Below, one piece after another: positions 1-11,552 of a DNA stretch of 64,000 bases. Origin of the DNA: Scopulariopsis brevicaulis (lineage: Eukaryota; Ascomycota; Sordariomycetes; Microascales; Microascaceae). Position 1 is the stretch's first letter. Each line of letters opens with the position of its first letter. The DNA is taken from contig JAGFNX010000058.1 of assembly GCA_017657125.1 (NCBI GenBank), positions 108,637 through 172,636 on the forward strand, read 5' to 3'. A program made the translations under genes and the position numbers. The notes beneath the pieces are model-generated. The model saw only the letters and a list, made by a program, of their open reading frames with translations. It did no database searches and was not told the DNA's origin.

Positions 1-3000
1 CTAACTCAAAATAATAACATTCTATAATTAATATATTCTATATATATTTAGTCTCTGTCCAATATATATTATAATTTGAAGTTTAGCCTATTTCTATATT
101 TAGAGGTGCGTCAAACCCTAAGACCCTTAGATTACATATAATTTCTTATATTATATATACCATTAGTGCTAACTACAAAACATATATAGAATCCCTTAAT
201 ATATATTTATATTCTAAATATTTACCAAGCTCATTGCTATGCTACTCTAGGATTACACTACACGTCTTAATAAAATATAAAAGATATTACCCAATTCTTT
301 TAGTAAAGTCCTATATACAAGATATTTTAAGTAGGAGGTTTTACATTTATACTGGCTATAAATCACGCTTTGTACGAGGTGCTTTAGTATGATTTGCTAG
401 ACTGTTCCTAAATATTTGACCTAAAACTATAAGTATTACGATAAAGGATATAGTTTATATACTTAGCATAGTATTATAAGGCGAGTAGTTATAGTTGTTA
501 CTTGATCTAGATATTTACCTTTTAGATAGCAATTTCAAAAGTAGTATAGGCTAGTAGAATCCTTTTTATAAGCCTACTATAAAAGCGTTGCTTAACTGCG
601 TCGGCCTAAAATAAGATAGGATTTAGGATACTATTAATATATTATTTAACTATATTAACTATAGCCTATAGGTAGCAGCCACGCTTACATAAGGTTAATG
701 AATCGCTCTAGGTATTCAACGCATCTAATATAACATTACAGCAGGGCCGATTAGCGTATTTATGTATATAGCTAGAGACGATATAGTAGATAGTATTTTT
801 AATATTAGTATAATCATCTTACGGGGGAGGTACCTATTCGTGTTAGTCATATTAGGCGTTGGGGGCGTTTAAGGGTTTCTTTTTCTTTTTCGGGGGGGAG
901 TAGGGGGCGGCAAAGAGTCTCCTTTTTGCCCCTTTATAATAGCCTACTTACGTGGCGATTACGGCTCCAATACAGTATTATTTCCCGAGGAAGAACGATA
1001 CGCTGCATCGGTTAGTAATATGGGTTATTAATTTAGAGTTGCCTATGATTAATAGTAATGCGTCTATGATACTAGGGTACGAGCTTGAAAGGCTAGTACA
1101 CTATGGATAATAAGCCTAAGCAAACCGATGATATCTAACCTCTTTCAACAAGGTTAGTATATGGTCTAAATTCTTTGTCGCTTTTAGATATGTATATACT
1201 ACTAGTAATTAGTGAAGTTATTAGAATGAATTAGTATACTATCTAGTTATATAATATAGATATTATTAACTAGTCTACTTACTACCTTATTAATAAAATA
1301 TATTTAAAAGGCTAGCAAGGTATTGATAAGCCCAAGTGGTATAATTATATACTTAAAATAGTCATACCTATATTTAAAGTTTTAGTAACTAAAGAAAATA
1401 CGGCTTAGCTTTTCTTTACTATTTTATTAAGCCGTTAGTAGTCTATTTAAAGTTAAAGTTATCTTTCTTTTACGGATGAATAAATAGTATTAGAGTGCCT
1501 CCTATTAATATTACTAATAGGCTAAATGTATACTTTTAAGAGTATATCTTAAAGGTATTCCTATAAAACCTAGAGTTCCTTTATAGCTAAGTTATAAATC
1601 AGTATCTAAGCTAGTACCGCGTCAGTTTCTTTCCGATTAAGTATATAATATCACCGATCTTTTATTTCGTACCTTTCTTATGTTCTGTTAAGAATATATA
1701 CCTAAGGTTAGCGTATTTATAAGGTAGTATTAGGTTAGGTATAAGGATATCTATTAGTTTATATAAATGGAGGTTGACTAGCATTAGTAGAACTGGTAGC
1801 TTAGTTTATATAAGTGATCGTTATTATTGTAGATCTAAAGATAGAAGGAATCCCACCTTTATATAGATTTTGGTTCTGTATTATTTCCATTCCTTTGAGC
1901 TACCGGATTAGGACTGCCGGGATGGTTTCCGAATACCTGGGTCCTAATTCTAGCTAGTCCGGAAGTCTAGGTACAAACCGGAGACTATCTACATCTAGAG
2001 GTCTCGGAAGTCCAGGTATATTACTAATGTTCTAGTTGGAATATAAGGAACTGGTAGGAACTAGCTCCAAGGGTATTCTAGAACAACAGGATTCTAGGAT
2101 TCTAAGTAGCAAAGGTATAGATACTAAGACTACTAATAGAATAGGTATATTTTAATATTAACTTCCTTAATTAATATAACCTTGACTATTATTATAAAGA
2201 CGTACGCTACTCTTTAATAGCTTTCCTAATATAAAGCCTACTTTATTTCTACTATCTATAAAAATACTTTAAAAAAGCATGTATATATCCTATATTAGAT
2301 AATTAGGTTTATAGCGTAAAGTTAAAAGAGCCTGCTAGTTAAATTATACTTTATATTCATCGAGATCTTAAAGATAGTCTAATACTAGTATATAATACCT
2401 TAACGATTGCATGCTTTTATATACGTCTTTAAATCGTTTTATATCTAAATTATATTATTAATTACGCCTTTAGACACAGGATGGAGGGGAGCATCCGCGA
2501 CAGCCCCACCGCGCCAGAGCCACGCATCTTCACTATTAAGTTATAGTGCCCGCTCTTGCCAACGCCCTTATACTTCACGCCTCTACATATACCGCCCTGA
2601 CCCTATCCTAGCCCCGTCCTAAGTCCTCTATAAATTGCCTCTTACCTAAAAATCCCCCCCCCCCCCTCTCCTATCACGCTTCCCTTCCTCTAACTCCTCC
2701 CTTAACCCTTTACCCTCCCCCTTACTACTACTACCCCTGCCTACGCCTAATACGCCCCCGCCGCTCCTTCTAACTACCCCCTCTACGCTCCCCTCACCCT
2801 TAGCCCTACGGTCGATACCTATATTGCCGCCTACTAGCCCTCCTACTTTACCTTTTATAGCGCCTTTATAAAAGACATCCTCTATAGCCTCCCGCGCCTA
2901 GTTCCTTACTACTATCGTATCCGCCTTAGTAGCCTTACTAGCTAGTGCTGCCTTTATAGCCCGTATAGCTATAATCCCTAGGGCAGCTACGCTATGGCTG

Positions 3001-3690
3001 CCCCTTTTACCTAAAACGAATTTCCTGTAGGGCCTCTAGCCTTAGCCTTCCCCCTCCCCTCAGCCTTCTTTAATGGCCCCCTTGCCGCGCCTGCTACTCT
3101 CCTGCTACGATTAGCGGCTATGTCTACTTATATAGTAGTAGTAGTAGGTTTAATACGCGTCTTTTGTAAGTCTAGCGTAGAAATACTTGCTTATATTAAG
3201 GTACTTAATAGTTATAACTTACTCTGCTACTATTAGTACCTACTTTCCTTAAACTATTTTATTTTGTTAACTTATATATAGGGCCAGACTCTATAGTTTG
3301 CCTATTAACTTAATGTCTACCCTATAGTCGTAGCGTTCCTGCCTTAGCCCTGAGCCAGGGACCTGGAATACCCCTGCTATATATAGGTTTTCCTTGTTGA
3401 CTTAGGTTTTTAGCATATAGACCTATATATACCCTAGTAGTACTATATGCTCTTACTAAGGCAAATCGGCGTATAAATAGATAATAAAATAATAATATAT
3501 TTCGCCTACTGAAAAGAATAAGGGTCGTAAGTGATGTTGCTATAGCGTCTAACTAGATACGTATGTCAATTATATTCTTTTATATCTCCAAATTAATAAA
3601 GGCTTTTACTTCTTTTAGTTATTAATTAAATTTTAGATAACATACCTTTATTATACCATATTAATATAAATAGGCCTATGTTTTCTTTTT
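1..3690. repeat. AT-rich, CpA-depleted block: probable RIP-mutated repeat
   Basis: This stretch has no usable open reading frame in any frame and is dominated by TA-rich words. Even its GC-rich part (about 2560-3120, strongly pyrimidine-rich on this strand) keeps C mainly before C, T or G and rarely before A, while TA is very common. That is the mark of repeat-induced point mutation, which turns CpA into TpA in duplicated DNA of filamentous ascomycetes. Composition changes abruptly near 3690. I could not identify the parent element; no terminal repeats or transposase motifs survive to be read. A short island around 2470-2590 still contains many CA dinucleotides. A C homopolymer of about 15 lies near 2650. 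Confidence 0.8.
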
Positions 3691-4169
3691 AGCTACACTC
3701 CGTCTGTCACAATGTTTCAGCCTAAAGGGCCGGTCGGGGAGACATTGAGCGCTTGAGCGTTTCAGGGCTGGTGAATAGGGGTACGGCATGTGTCGTGTAG
3801 CGCTCGGTGTTGTTTCTGCCGAGGTTTAATCGACGGCGGAAGGAAGATTGATACAAGTGTCGCAGCGCCGCTTTCTATTATAGATCTACGAAACCGCATG
3901 TCCTATCGGAGCCACCATGGACTCCCGATCGCGTGGCCTCCACTACCAAACACCCATTCCACACGTTCCTATCTAGATTTTACTCTATACGTGCGGGCCC
4001 CACCTACCTTTACTGAGCTAACCGGGCCGTGCTCAGTCACGGCGTCGCGTGCGCGCTAGCCCGGTGATCCTCACGCCGCACCTCTGTGAGGGGTCGTCAG
4101 TTGGTCATGACTCGCGGTCTCGCAGAAGCCGAAATCCCGTACCTTTGCGGTGGCTTAACTTGATTCGCG
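3691..4169. other. Intergenic, upstream of the MIT-domain gene
   Basis: Normal base composition begins here. An 89-codon ORF at 3790-4059 has no recognisable family and is likely chance. The rest is the promoter and 5' leader of the gene that starts at 4170. Confidence 0.5.
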
Positions 4170-7143
4170 ATGACACCCGAACCAGTGGAACAGGCCGACG
4201 GCCACTCTAGAACCCGCTCGCAGAGTTCACGAGCGGGCGACCGGTCGCACTCCCGTGGCAAGCCTAGCCGGTCCTCGCAAAAGGCAATGCTGTCTAAAGC
4301 CCTGCAGATGGCGAACACGGCAGTACAGCTAGATAACGCCCAGAATTTCGAAGGCGCGAGAGTATGCTACCTTGATGCCTGTGATCTACTGCAGCAGGTT
4401 TTGCAGAAAACAACATCCGAGGAAGACCAGCGGAAACTCGAGGCCATTGTACGCTCCCACCACCCCTCCTCACGCTGTAACTATGGCGAGTTCGTTGCTA
4501 ACCTTGGAGTCCGCGCAGCGCAAAACCTACACCAGCCGCATAGAAGAGCTAGATCAGCTCGCATATGCAGACGCCTCCGACGACAAAGCGCTTCCTGCTC
4601 GACCAGCAACCGCTAGCGACCATTCCTCGATCATAACTAGCCCCCCGGCAGACGATTCAGCCGATGTATCTGTGGTTGGCGGGGAGACAGTTACGAAACT
4701 TGTGTATGATGGCGAGATCGAAACCTCTGGGGATGTGCCCCCCTCACCCCAACACGGCGGGAGTACCCGTCTCGACGAATTCGAGTCCACGGACGAACCG
4801 CGTCGTAATAATGAACACATCTACCTACAGACGGAGGGTGTTAGTGCCGAGAACGGCGGACAAAGCCTGACTGGCAGTCACCGGAGGGCGTTTTCCGACC
4901 GGACATTTTCTGATGGCACACGGAACGCTGCTAATGACGACCTTGTCCCGGAATCGATACCAGTGTCGAGCTCATGGCTCGACTCGAAAGCCGACTCCGT
5001 GGGCTCTGCGTCATCGTCTGTACACTCTCGAACATCCTCTCAGGGTGTCCGGAGAAAATACATGGTTCGGCCCCCGAGTGGTGACACGGAAGCCGAGTTC
5101 GATGCGGCTTTGGATGCAGCCGTGGAAGCCGCGTACGATGATGGCTACGAGCCCGCGGATTCTGATGACGATCATGCATCCATGGTGGCAAACGCTTTGA
5201 TGAGAGTCGAGTTGGCAAAAGAGCGTGTGAGGCAGAGTGAAAGAGAGACCATGGAGATGAATCAAGGGAGGGACGTGCAACAGAATACTCACCTGTACAA
5301 CCAGCCCTCGATACCCGAGGACTTCTACGACGACGAGTCTTCGGGTGAGGAAGAGCGTCTGCTCGAAGAAATGACTCGTGGATACGAGATTGAAGATTTT
5401 GCTTTTAGCCAAGAATCTGCGTTGGACCTGACCCTAGATGCGGCCGACCCGGAATCCGACATATGGGGCAGCTCAGCATTGCCAAATCACGAAGATCTTG
5501 ACACCCGTGGCACGAGAGACGCACCTTCGAGGAGTTCTATGAATCCTCGGCCAATTGCCACTCCCCTATCGCAGCACAGCGCGCCCGGGTCTGGTTCGGA
5601 TTCGGAAGACGCTGATCGCTTTGATACCGAGCAACATCCAACGCGTGGGGTGCGTAGCAGGCGCTTTAGCGGGCTGAACTCCAAGCAACTGACGATTGAA
5701 ACATCCAAACTTGGTCAATTGCGTTATCACGACCCTATCCAAGAGGTGGACGGGACAGAGTATGGCGGTGAATCTCCTTCGCCCGACCGTATACCCGAGT
5801 CACTGAAGCTTTTATCCGGGGAAGGCCTGGCAGACGTCGATGAGCATGGCTTCCGGGAGACTTCTTCGGAAGAAGAGGACGACGAATTGGGATCATCGGG
5901 CTCTCAACTGGCACGCTCCCTCTTGGGACAGAATTATTCGTCCTCCAGCCTTAGGAGTGCCAGGAGTCGAAATATGTCCCTGTCGAATCTTGACGACATC
6001 TCGGACCTCTCGCCAGGGACACCGTCAAGTAATCCGTTCGGCTCGACGAGCCGTCTCCCCATCTTCTCCACCGCCTCGACCCCGATGGCGTCGACGTTCG
6101 ACGACCAGTTGTCTGCTGATCCTGCCGAAAGCTTATACCTCTTCGACGGGCAATATCATGGCCTTCCGAGCCCTGGTTCTCCAGGTTCGCATTGGGGAGA
6201 TGCCCCAATGGAGCTCGAGCCTTGCCCGAACGACTTTCTGCTACGTCCCTTTTGGCTCATGAGGTGCCTATACCAGACCATCGCGCATCCCCGGGGTGGA
6301 TATTTGAGCGGTCGTCTCTTTGTGCCCCAAGATGTATGGAGAGTGAAGGGGGTGAAGCTCCGGAATGTGGAGGACAAAGTCGCGACGTGTGATTATTTGA
6401 CTGCTGCGCTGTTAAAGCTTGGGCAGGTGGATACTTGTGATGCTGATGCTGTCCTGGAGGAAATGCAGAGTCTTGAAGGCGTCCTCGACCAGATGGCAGC
6501 CAATCTGAGCAGGAAGCTAGGGAACGAAGTTGGTGTCCAGACTACTGGCGTTCTATTCAAGGACACGAGTAACGGCGCAGATCCGGAGCCGTCGCCGGTG
6601 AACGTACCGAGATCAGCCAGCGTCTCTGGTAGGTCGGCAGCGCCCTTTTCATGGCGCCGCCTCAGAGCCAAGAATTCAGCCGCAGGGCTTGCCGCGTCAT
6701 ATAATGGCAGCGTCAAGGGTGGCGAGAATGGTATGGATTCACCGAGCCTCGAATCTCTCCCGATGACGCTACATCCGACGAGCCGACCCCCGAAGCGTGC
6801 GGTGGACCAAGCCCGATTCTCCGGTTCCCATGCCGGCTACATGGAGTCGCTGGCCCGACTCTTCGATGCAGCGCAAGCTCTTGGTAAGTGCTGCTTTCCC
6901 TCCTGCACCGCCTCTACTCCTATCCTGGACCCAGCCTTACAGTCTGTACCGGTAGATCAAATTGCGCGGCAAGTGGAAGATCCGGGCCTGCGGCATGCCG
7001 ACAAGACACAAGTGGGCCTCGAGCTCTGCACTAGACATGCGGCTGAGTTCTTTGCCTTTTACATATGTCGGTTCGTACTTTCAGACCTCAACATCCTCCT
7101 CGAGAAATTCATAAAGCGGGGGACGGAGTGGGTGGCTGCATGA
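4170..7143 (+). CDS. MIT-domain protein, probable endosomal/ESCRT-linked factor
   Basis: Two introns are inferred: 4449-4518 (70 nt, branch GCTAAC at 4496) and 6884-6955 (72 nt, GTAAGT donor). Spliced product about 943 aa. Residues about 35-105 form an MIT (microtubule interacting and transport) three-helix bundle: KALQMANTAVQLDNAQNFEG, then DACDLLQQVLQ, then, across the first splice junction, RKTYTSRIEEL, which is the classic end of the domain. MIT domains bind tails of ESCRT-III proteins. A long Ser/Asp/Glu-rich disordered middle follows, then a conserved folded C-terminal part from about residue 665 (NDFLLRPFWLMRCLYQTI, then coiled helices and KFIKRGTEWVA at the end). The family occurs widely in filamentous fungi without a settled name. 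The acceptor of intron 2 was chosen because it keeps frame; an earlier AG at 6942 does not. It is the first gene after the RIP block. Confidence 0.85.
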
Positions 7144-7834
7144 GAGCCTCCTCGGGCGCTACTTCCCCAGGCGATCTTCTCTCACAAGAGCGATCGTCTA
7201 GAGGTAGAGGTCACCTAGGACGTATGACGACAAACGAACTTCGGAATATGAGCATATGATGGACCGCGTTTTTTTCTCGGGCGTTTGGACTTTTCGGACG
7301 ACGGCCATCGGGACTGCCTGGAAGCAGGAGTGAGCGGCCATAATACCTACCTGGATGCTCATCTATCATCTAGCTCACCAGTCCTACAGAGCATATATGC
7401 TTTGGGCCTCGTTTCCCTGGACTTGCGGATATTAAGGAGTTCGAGGCGGCAACGATGGTTATATGAACCTGGCCGTGGGGAGAGGAATGGGGTAAGATAC
7501 CCGCCGCGCAGGAGTCGTCATATAGCTGGTGCCTTAATAAGGCCAGCATATTTCATAAATACATAAGACACCCCGCTGGCCGACTAATAATGCGGATCGT
7601 GCTGCGATTCCGGCACTTTCACTTGTCTTTACTGCTATGAAAGGTTTCCAACGGCACCCGAGCTGGGAGGCTCCTTCCGCACACTCCACGTGACCCCGCG
7701 TAGCCCCACTTTCCGGCGCGAGCCGAACCGCGAAGTCGAAGAAGACTTCGCCGATTTCTTTTCGGATGTGCAAAGCCAGACACACTGGTGAAGCATCTCC
7801 TCACTATCGAAGCTGTGCGGACATGATAGATTAA
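7144..7834. other. Intergenic between MIT gene and GUF1
   Basis: No conserved coding signal, tRNA or repeat seen. It should contain the 3' UTR of the MIT gene and the promoter of GUF1. Confidence 0.5.
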
Positions 7835-10140
7835 ATGATCGCCTCTCCACCTCCCGTTGGAGCCGTCTGGTCTCTCCTTCGGTCGCAAACCTCGCGGGTA
7901 CCGTCGCGGCACTCCCTCTGGTCCCGATGTTCGCCGGCCGGCCGGCCTCGTCTGCAGCCCTCGAGCCGACCCTTCGATTCGCGGCGACTGAGATGGTTGA
8001 GCCACGCAGCCAGTAGCGCAGACGGAGTGCTCGTGGACCCATCAACCATTGAGGACCGAATTCGCGCCATCCCGATCGAGCGTTACCGCAATTTCTGTAT
8101 CGTTGCACATGTCGACCATGGCAAGAGCACGCTCAGCGACCGGCTCTTGGAGCTTACCGGGACCATATCTAAGACAGGGAACAATAAACAATTTCTGGTA
8201 CCTACAACCCGACGTCATCTCACACCAGACGACATGGTTGGGACTGATTACTGACATCGGGTGCGGCTCGCAGGACAAACTAGATGTTGAAAGAGAACGA
8301 GGTATCACTGTCAAAGCGCAAACATGCAGTATGATCTACAACTACAAGGGCGACGACTACCTCCTTCACCTAGTCGATACCCCCGGGCACGTGGACTTCC
8401 GAGCCGAGGTTACGAGATCGTATGCCAGCTGTGGAGGGGCTCTCCTGCTGGTGGACGCCAGTCAGGGCATCCAGGCGCAGACTGTGTCCAACTTCCACCT
8501 GGCTTTCGCCCAGGATCTTTCGCTGATACCGGTGATCAACAAGATCGACATGCCCTCGTCGGATGTGCCGCGAGTGTTCGACCAGCTCGAGTCGACCTTT
8601 GAACTCGACCGAAGCACAGCCGTCCTGGTCTCCGCCAAGACGGGGAAGAATGTCTTGAGCATTCTTCCTGAGGTCGTCGAAAGGATACCGGCCCCGGTCG
8701 GCGATACTAACAAGCCGCTGCGGATTCTGCTGGTGGACTCTTGGTATGATACGTTCCGGGGTGTAATATGCCTTATCCGGGTGTTCGATGGGCAGGTGAA
8801 GGCTGGTGACAACGTCGTCTCGCTTGGAACCGGCCACAAGTATACTGTGGGCGAGGTGGGAATTCAGTATCCCGGCCCAGTCCCGCAGAAGGTTCTGCGC
8901 GCCGGGCAGGTCGGCTATTTACACTTCAACCCGGCCATGAAGCGGCTGCAAGATGCGAAACTTGGAGATACCTTTACGCATGTTGGTAGCGAGGACTCCG
9001 TCGAGCTGTACGCGGGCTTCGAGGAGCCTAAACCGATGGTCTTCGTCGCCGCCTTTCCGGTAAACCAGGGTGACCACTCGAAGCTCGAGGAAAGCATCGA
9101 CAGGCTGTCGCTCAACGATCGCAGCATAACACTGCAGAAGACCCACTCGGAGGCACTGGGGGCCGGGTGGCGCCTGGGCTTCCTTGGGTCGTTACATTGC
9201 TCCGTCTTCCAAGACCGACTGAGGCAGGAACATGGGGCCAACGTCGTCATCACGGAACCGACGGTGCCCACCAAGATCCAGTGGCCTGATGGAACCGAAA
9301 CCGTACTCGAGAATCCTGCCGAGTTCCCTGACAAGGATGATTCGAGGATCAAGCGCGCGACTCTTCTGGAGCCTTTTGTCACTGCCACCATGACCCTTCC
9401 AGAGGAATACCTCGGGAGGGTCATCGAGCTCTGTGAGGCCAACCGAGGGGAGCAGGTGGAGATTGAGTTCTTCCACACGACCCAGGTTATTCTGAAGTAC
9501 GCTCTTCCCACGGCCCAACTCGTTGAGGACTTCTTCGGGAAGCTGAAGAGTGTGACGTACGTCCACCCCCCCGGTCCTCTCTGTCGAGACCCCACCGCTC
9601 GTTAGTTTAGCAATTGACTCGAGAGTAGGAGAGGATACGCTACGCTCGACTACGAAGATGCGGGCTGGCGCGAGAGTAGGCTGGTCAAGCTACAGCTGCA
9701 CGTCAACAAGGCGCCGGTTGATGCTATTTGCCGCATCGTCCATGCGTCGCAGGCCGAGCGCATTGGCCGCCAGTGGGTCTCCGGGTTCAAGGAACACGTT
9801 GAACGTCAGATGTTCGGTATGGTTATCCTTTTCTAATTCGCCGCCCCTTACCTCGCCGCCCACGGTAGGTGAAGCCAGTGTCCTGCGATTTTACTGACCA
9901 CTGCTTTGCTTTACAGAGGTCGTAATCCAGGCCGCCGCTGCCGGCAAGGTGATCGCACGAGAAACCCTGAAACCCTTCCGGAAGGACGTCCTAGCTAAGC
10001 TACACGCTGCCGACGTCACTCGGCGAAAAAAGCTCCTGGAAAAGCAAAAGGCGGGCAGGAAGCGACTGCAGGCGGTTGGAAACGTCGTCATCGACCACTC
10101 GGCCTTCCAAAAGTTCCTCACGAAGAAAATGTCGACATGA
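7835..10140 (+). CDS. GUF1: Mitochondrial translation factor GUF1 (EF4/LepA-type GTPase)
   Basis: Four exons: 7835-8197, 8274-9556, 9629-9816, 9917-10140; about 685 aa, normal for GUF1. The N-terminus (first ~65 residues) is Arg/Ser-rich and acid-poor, as expected for a mitochondrial presequence. GTPase motifs are intact: AHVDHGKST (G1, residue ~91), RGITVKAQ (G2), VDTPGHVDF (G3), NKID (G4), SAKTG (G5). Exon 2 carries the EF-G/LepA domains; exons 3-4 carry the LepA C-terminal domain (RGYATLDYEDAGWRESRLVK through QKFLTKKM), which is unique to LepA/EF4. All introns keep frame and have CTGAC-like branch sites. LepA/EF4 back-translocates or remodels ribosomes and supports mitochondrial protein synthesis under stress. 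The 3' end converges with the phosphatase gene 240 bp away. Confidence 0.95.
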
Positions 10141-10379
10141 GGCGTTCCCGCGCGGAGATGGGCACGTCAGCCACCCATTGACGTCCACACCGCGTTGCTC
10201 ACACGATTTAGCGATTGCATGTGGGTGTATGTATAGTATGTATAGATGTAACTGTTGCTGCTATTTCCAGTGTCGGAGCGCTGTTTCGATTCCTCACCGC
10301 ACGTCTAGCATCCCCATCTGCTATCCCAAACAACCGCGTGCAGCGATTGTTGAATGTGAGCGAGGAAGGACGCGCCTGT

Positions 10380-11226
10380 TTACGGCGCCCCAACAGGCTC
10401 ATTCTCGTCTTCTGGCAGTCCCGCCCCGATCTCGACGGGTTCAGTCCACGAAAGACCCAAGCCGCCGCTCAAGGTGGACTCCCACTGCACCAGCTTCAAC
10501 GGCCCGTCGGCTTCGGGGTTACCGCCGAAGTCGAAGATCCTGTAGTCACCGTTGAAGAACCACCACCCAACCGCCCCCGTGCGCAAGAAGCCGGAGTGCG
10601 AAACGACGATGACCCACTTCTCTGGTCTTTGGTACAACCTACGCAGGCAGGACTGGGCTCTCGCGACAATTGCGGCTCTCGTGGGGAAGTAGTGGCTACC
10701 GGCGGGAGAGGTCTTGTCCGGGAAGACGGGATCGACGCTCGAGAAGTCCACCGAGGGGAACTCGGCGGTCAGCTCGGACACTGGGCTGCCGACGTCACAC
10801 GGCTTGGCCGAGGTTTCTGTAACGAGGGGGTGCGCGGGCTCCGTCAGGTACTTTTTATCTAGGACTGGGGGCTGGACGCCGTCTTGTCACTGCCCTGGAT
10901 GCGGGACCTACCTTGCCAACCAGCGTCGGCGGTGATGTGGACACCGCGTTCTATCAGCCAGTCGAGAGAGGCCATAGCCGTCTGAAGGGTCCGCCTCATG
11001 GGGCTTACCACGATGGCGATGTCAGTCTCCCCCTCGAGCCTGTGCTTGAGGCTCTCTCTCAAGCCCTCGCATTGTTGGTGGCCCTCCTCGGTCAATAGAG
11101 GGTCATGAAGGCCGTAGTCCTGTGGAGACGATTAGTCGAGGAGTTCATCCACGGTGAACAGAGAGACTTATTGGTGGAGTTGTGAAGGGCCTGGCTATGC
11201 CGGACGAGGATGATGGTTGGGGGCAT
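10380..11226 (-). CDS. Histidine phosphatase / phosphoglycerate mutase-like protein (frame problem at first junction)
   Basis: Three exons are recognisable on the minus strand: 11226-11168, 11119-10912 and 10816-10380 (intron 2, 10911-10817, 95 nt, is canonical). Catalytic features are LVRHSQALHN (phosphohistidine; family usual is RHG), SPMRRTLQTA (Arg pocket) and VVSHSGFLRTG (second His). Product about 235 aa, cofactor-dependent phosphoglycerate mutase-like superfamily; substrate unknown. Exon 1 reads MPPTIILVRHSQALHNSTN and exon 2 DYGLHDPLLTEEGHQQ, which together match the family, yet no GT-AG pair between them preserves frame: the GTCTCT donor at 11167 with the CAG at 11120 is one base out. 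Either a one-base sequence error or mutation, or a non-canonical splice. Divergent from CTNNBL1. Confidence 0.75.
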
Positions 11227-11552
11227 CGTGACGGCGCTTTAGCAAGTAAAAGTAACTGTTCGTCACAAAAGAGGGTGGCACATCGACGGTAAGCGTTTAT
11301 ATATCAATTCGGACGGCTTACTTCGGAGTCATCTCACGCGGAGTCATCTCATGCGAGAGGGCCTCAGGCGGGCGTCTGAGGCGAGAGGTTTCTGACGCCC
11401 TCATTATTGCATAGGCCGGGGGTCCCTTCACTGGCCAATCGCTGCGCTTGGACAGTTCCACACCATTTATTGCTGCTTCGCGACCGCGCCAATCCGCGGC
11501 ACTTCGGGAAGAGATGAGCTATCCATGATTATTGGCATTCGAAAGCGCGGCA
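11227..11552. promoter_or_regulatory. Divergent intergenic region, histidine phosphatase / CTNNBL1
   Basis: This 326-bp region separates two divergent start codons. Around 11329-11352 a CGGAGTCATCTCA-type word occurs twice in tandem (GGAGTCATCTCACGC then GGAGTCATCTCATGC). No TATA box is obvious. Confidence 0.4.

Noticed and set aside
3790..4059. 89-codon ORF next to the RIP block
   Set aside because: Non-ATG start, no family, and composition unlike neighbouring genes.
6884..6942. 59-nt version of the second MIT-gene intron
   Set aside because: Acceptor at 6942 shifts frame; the AG at 6955 keeps it.
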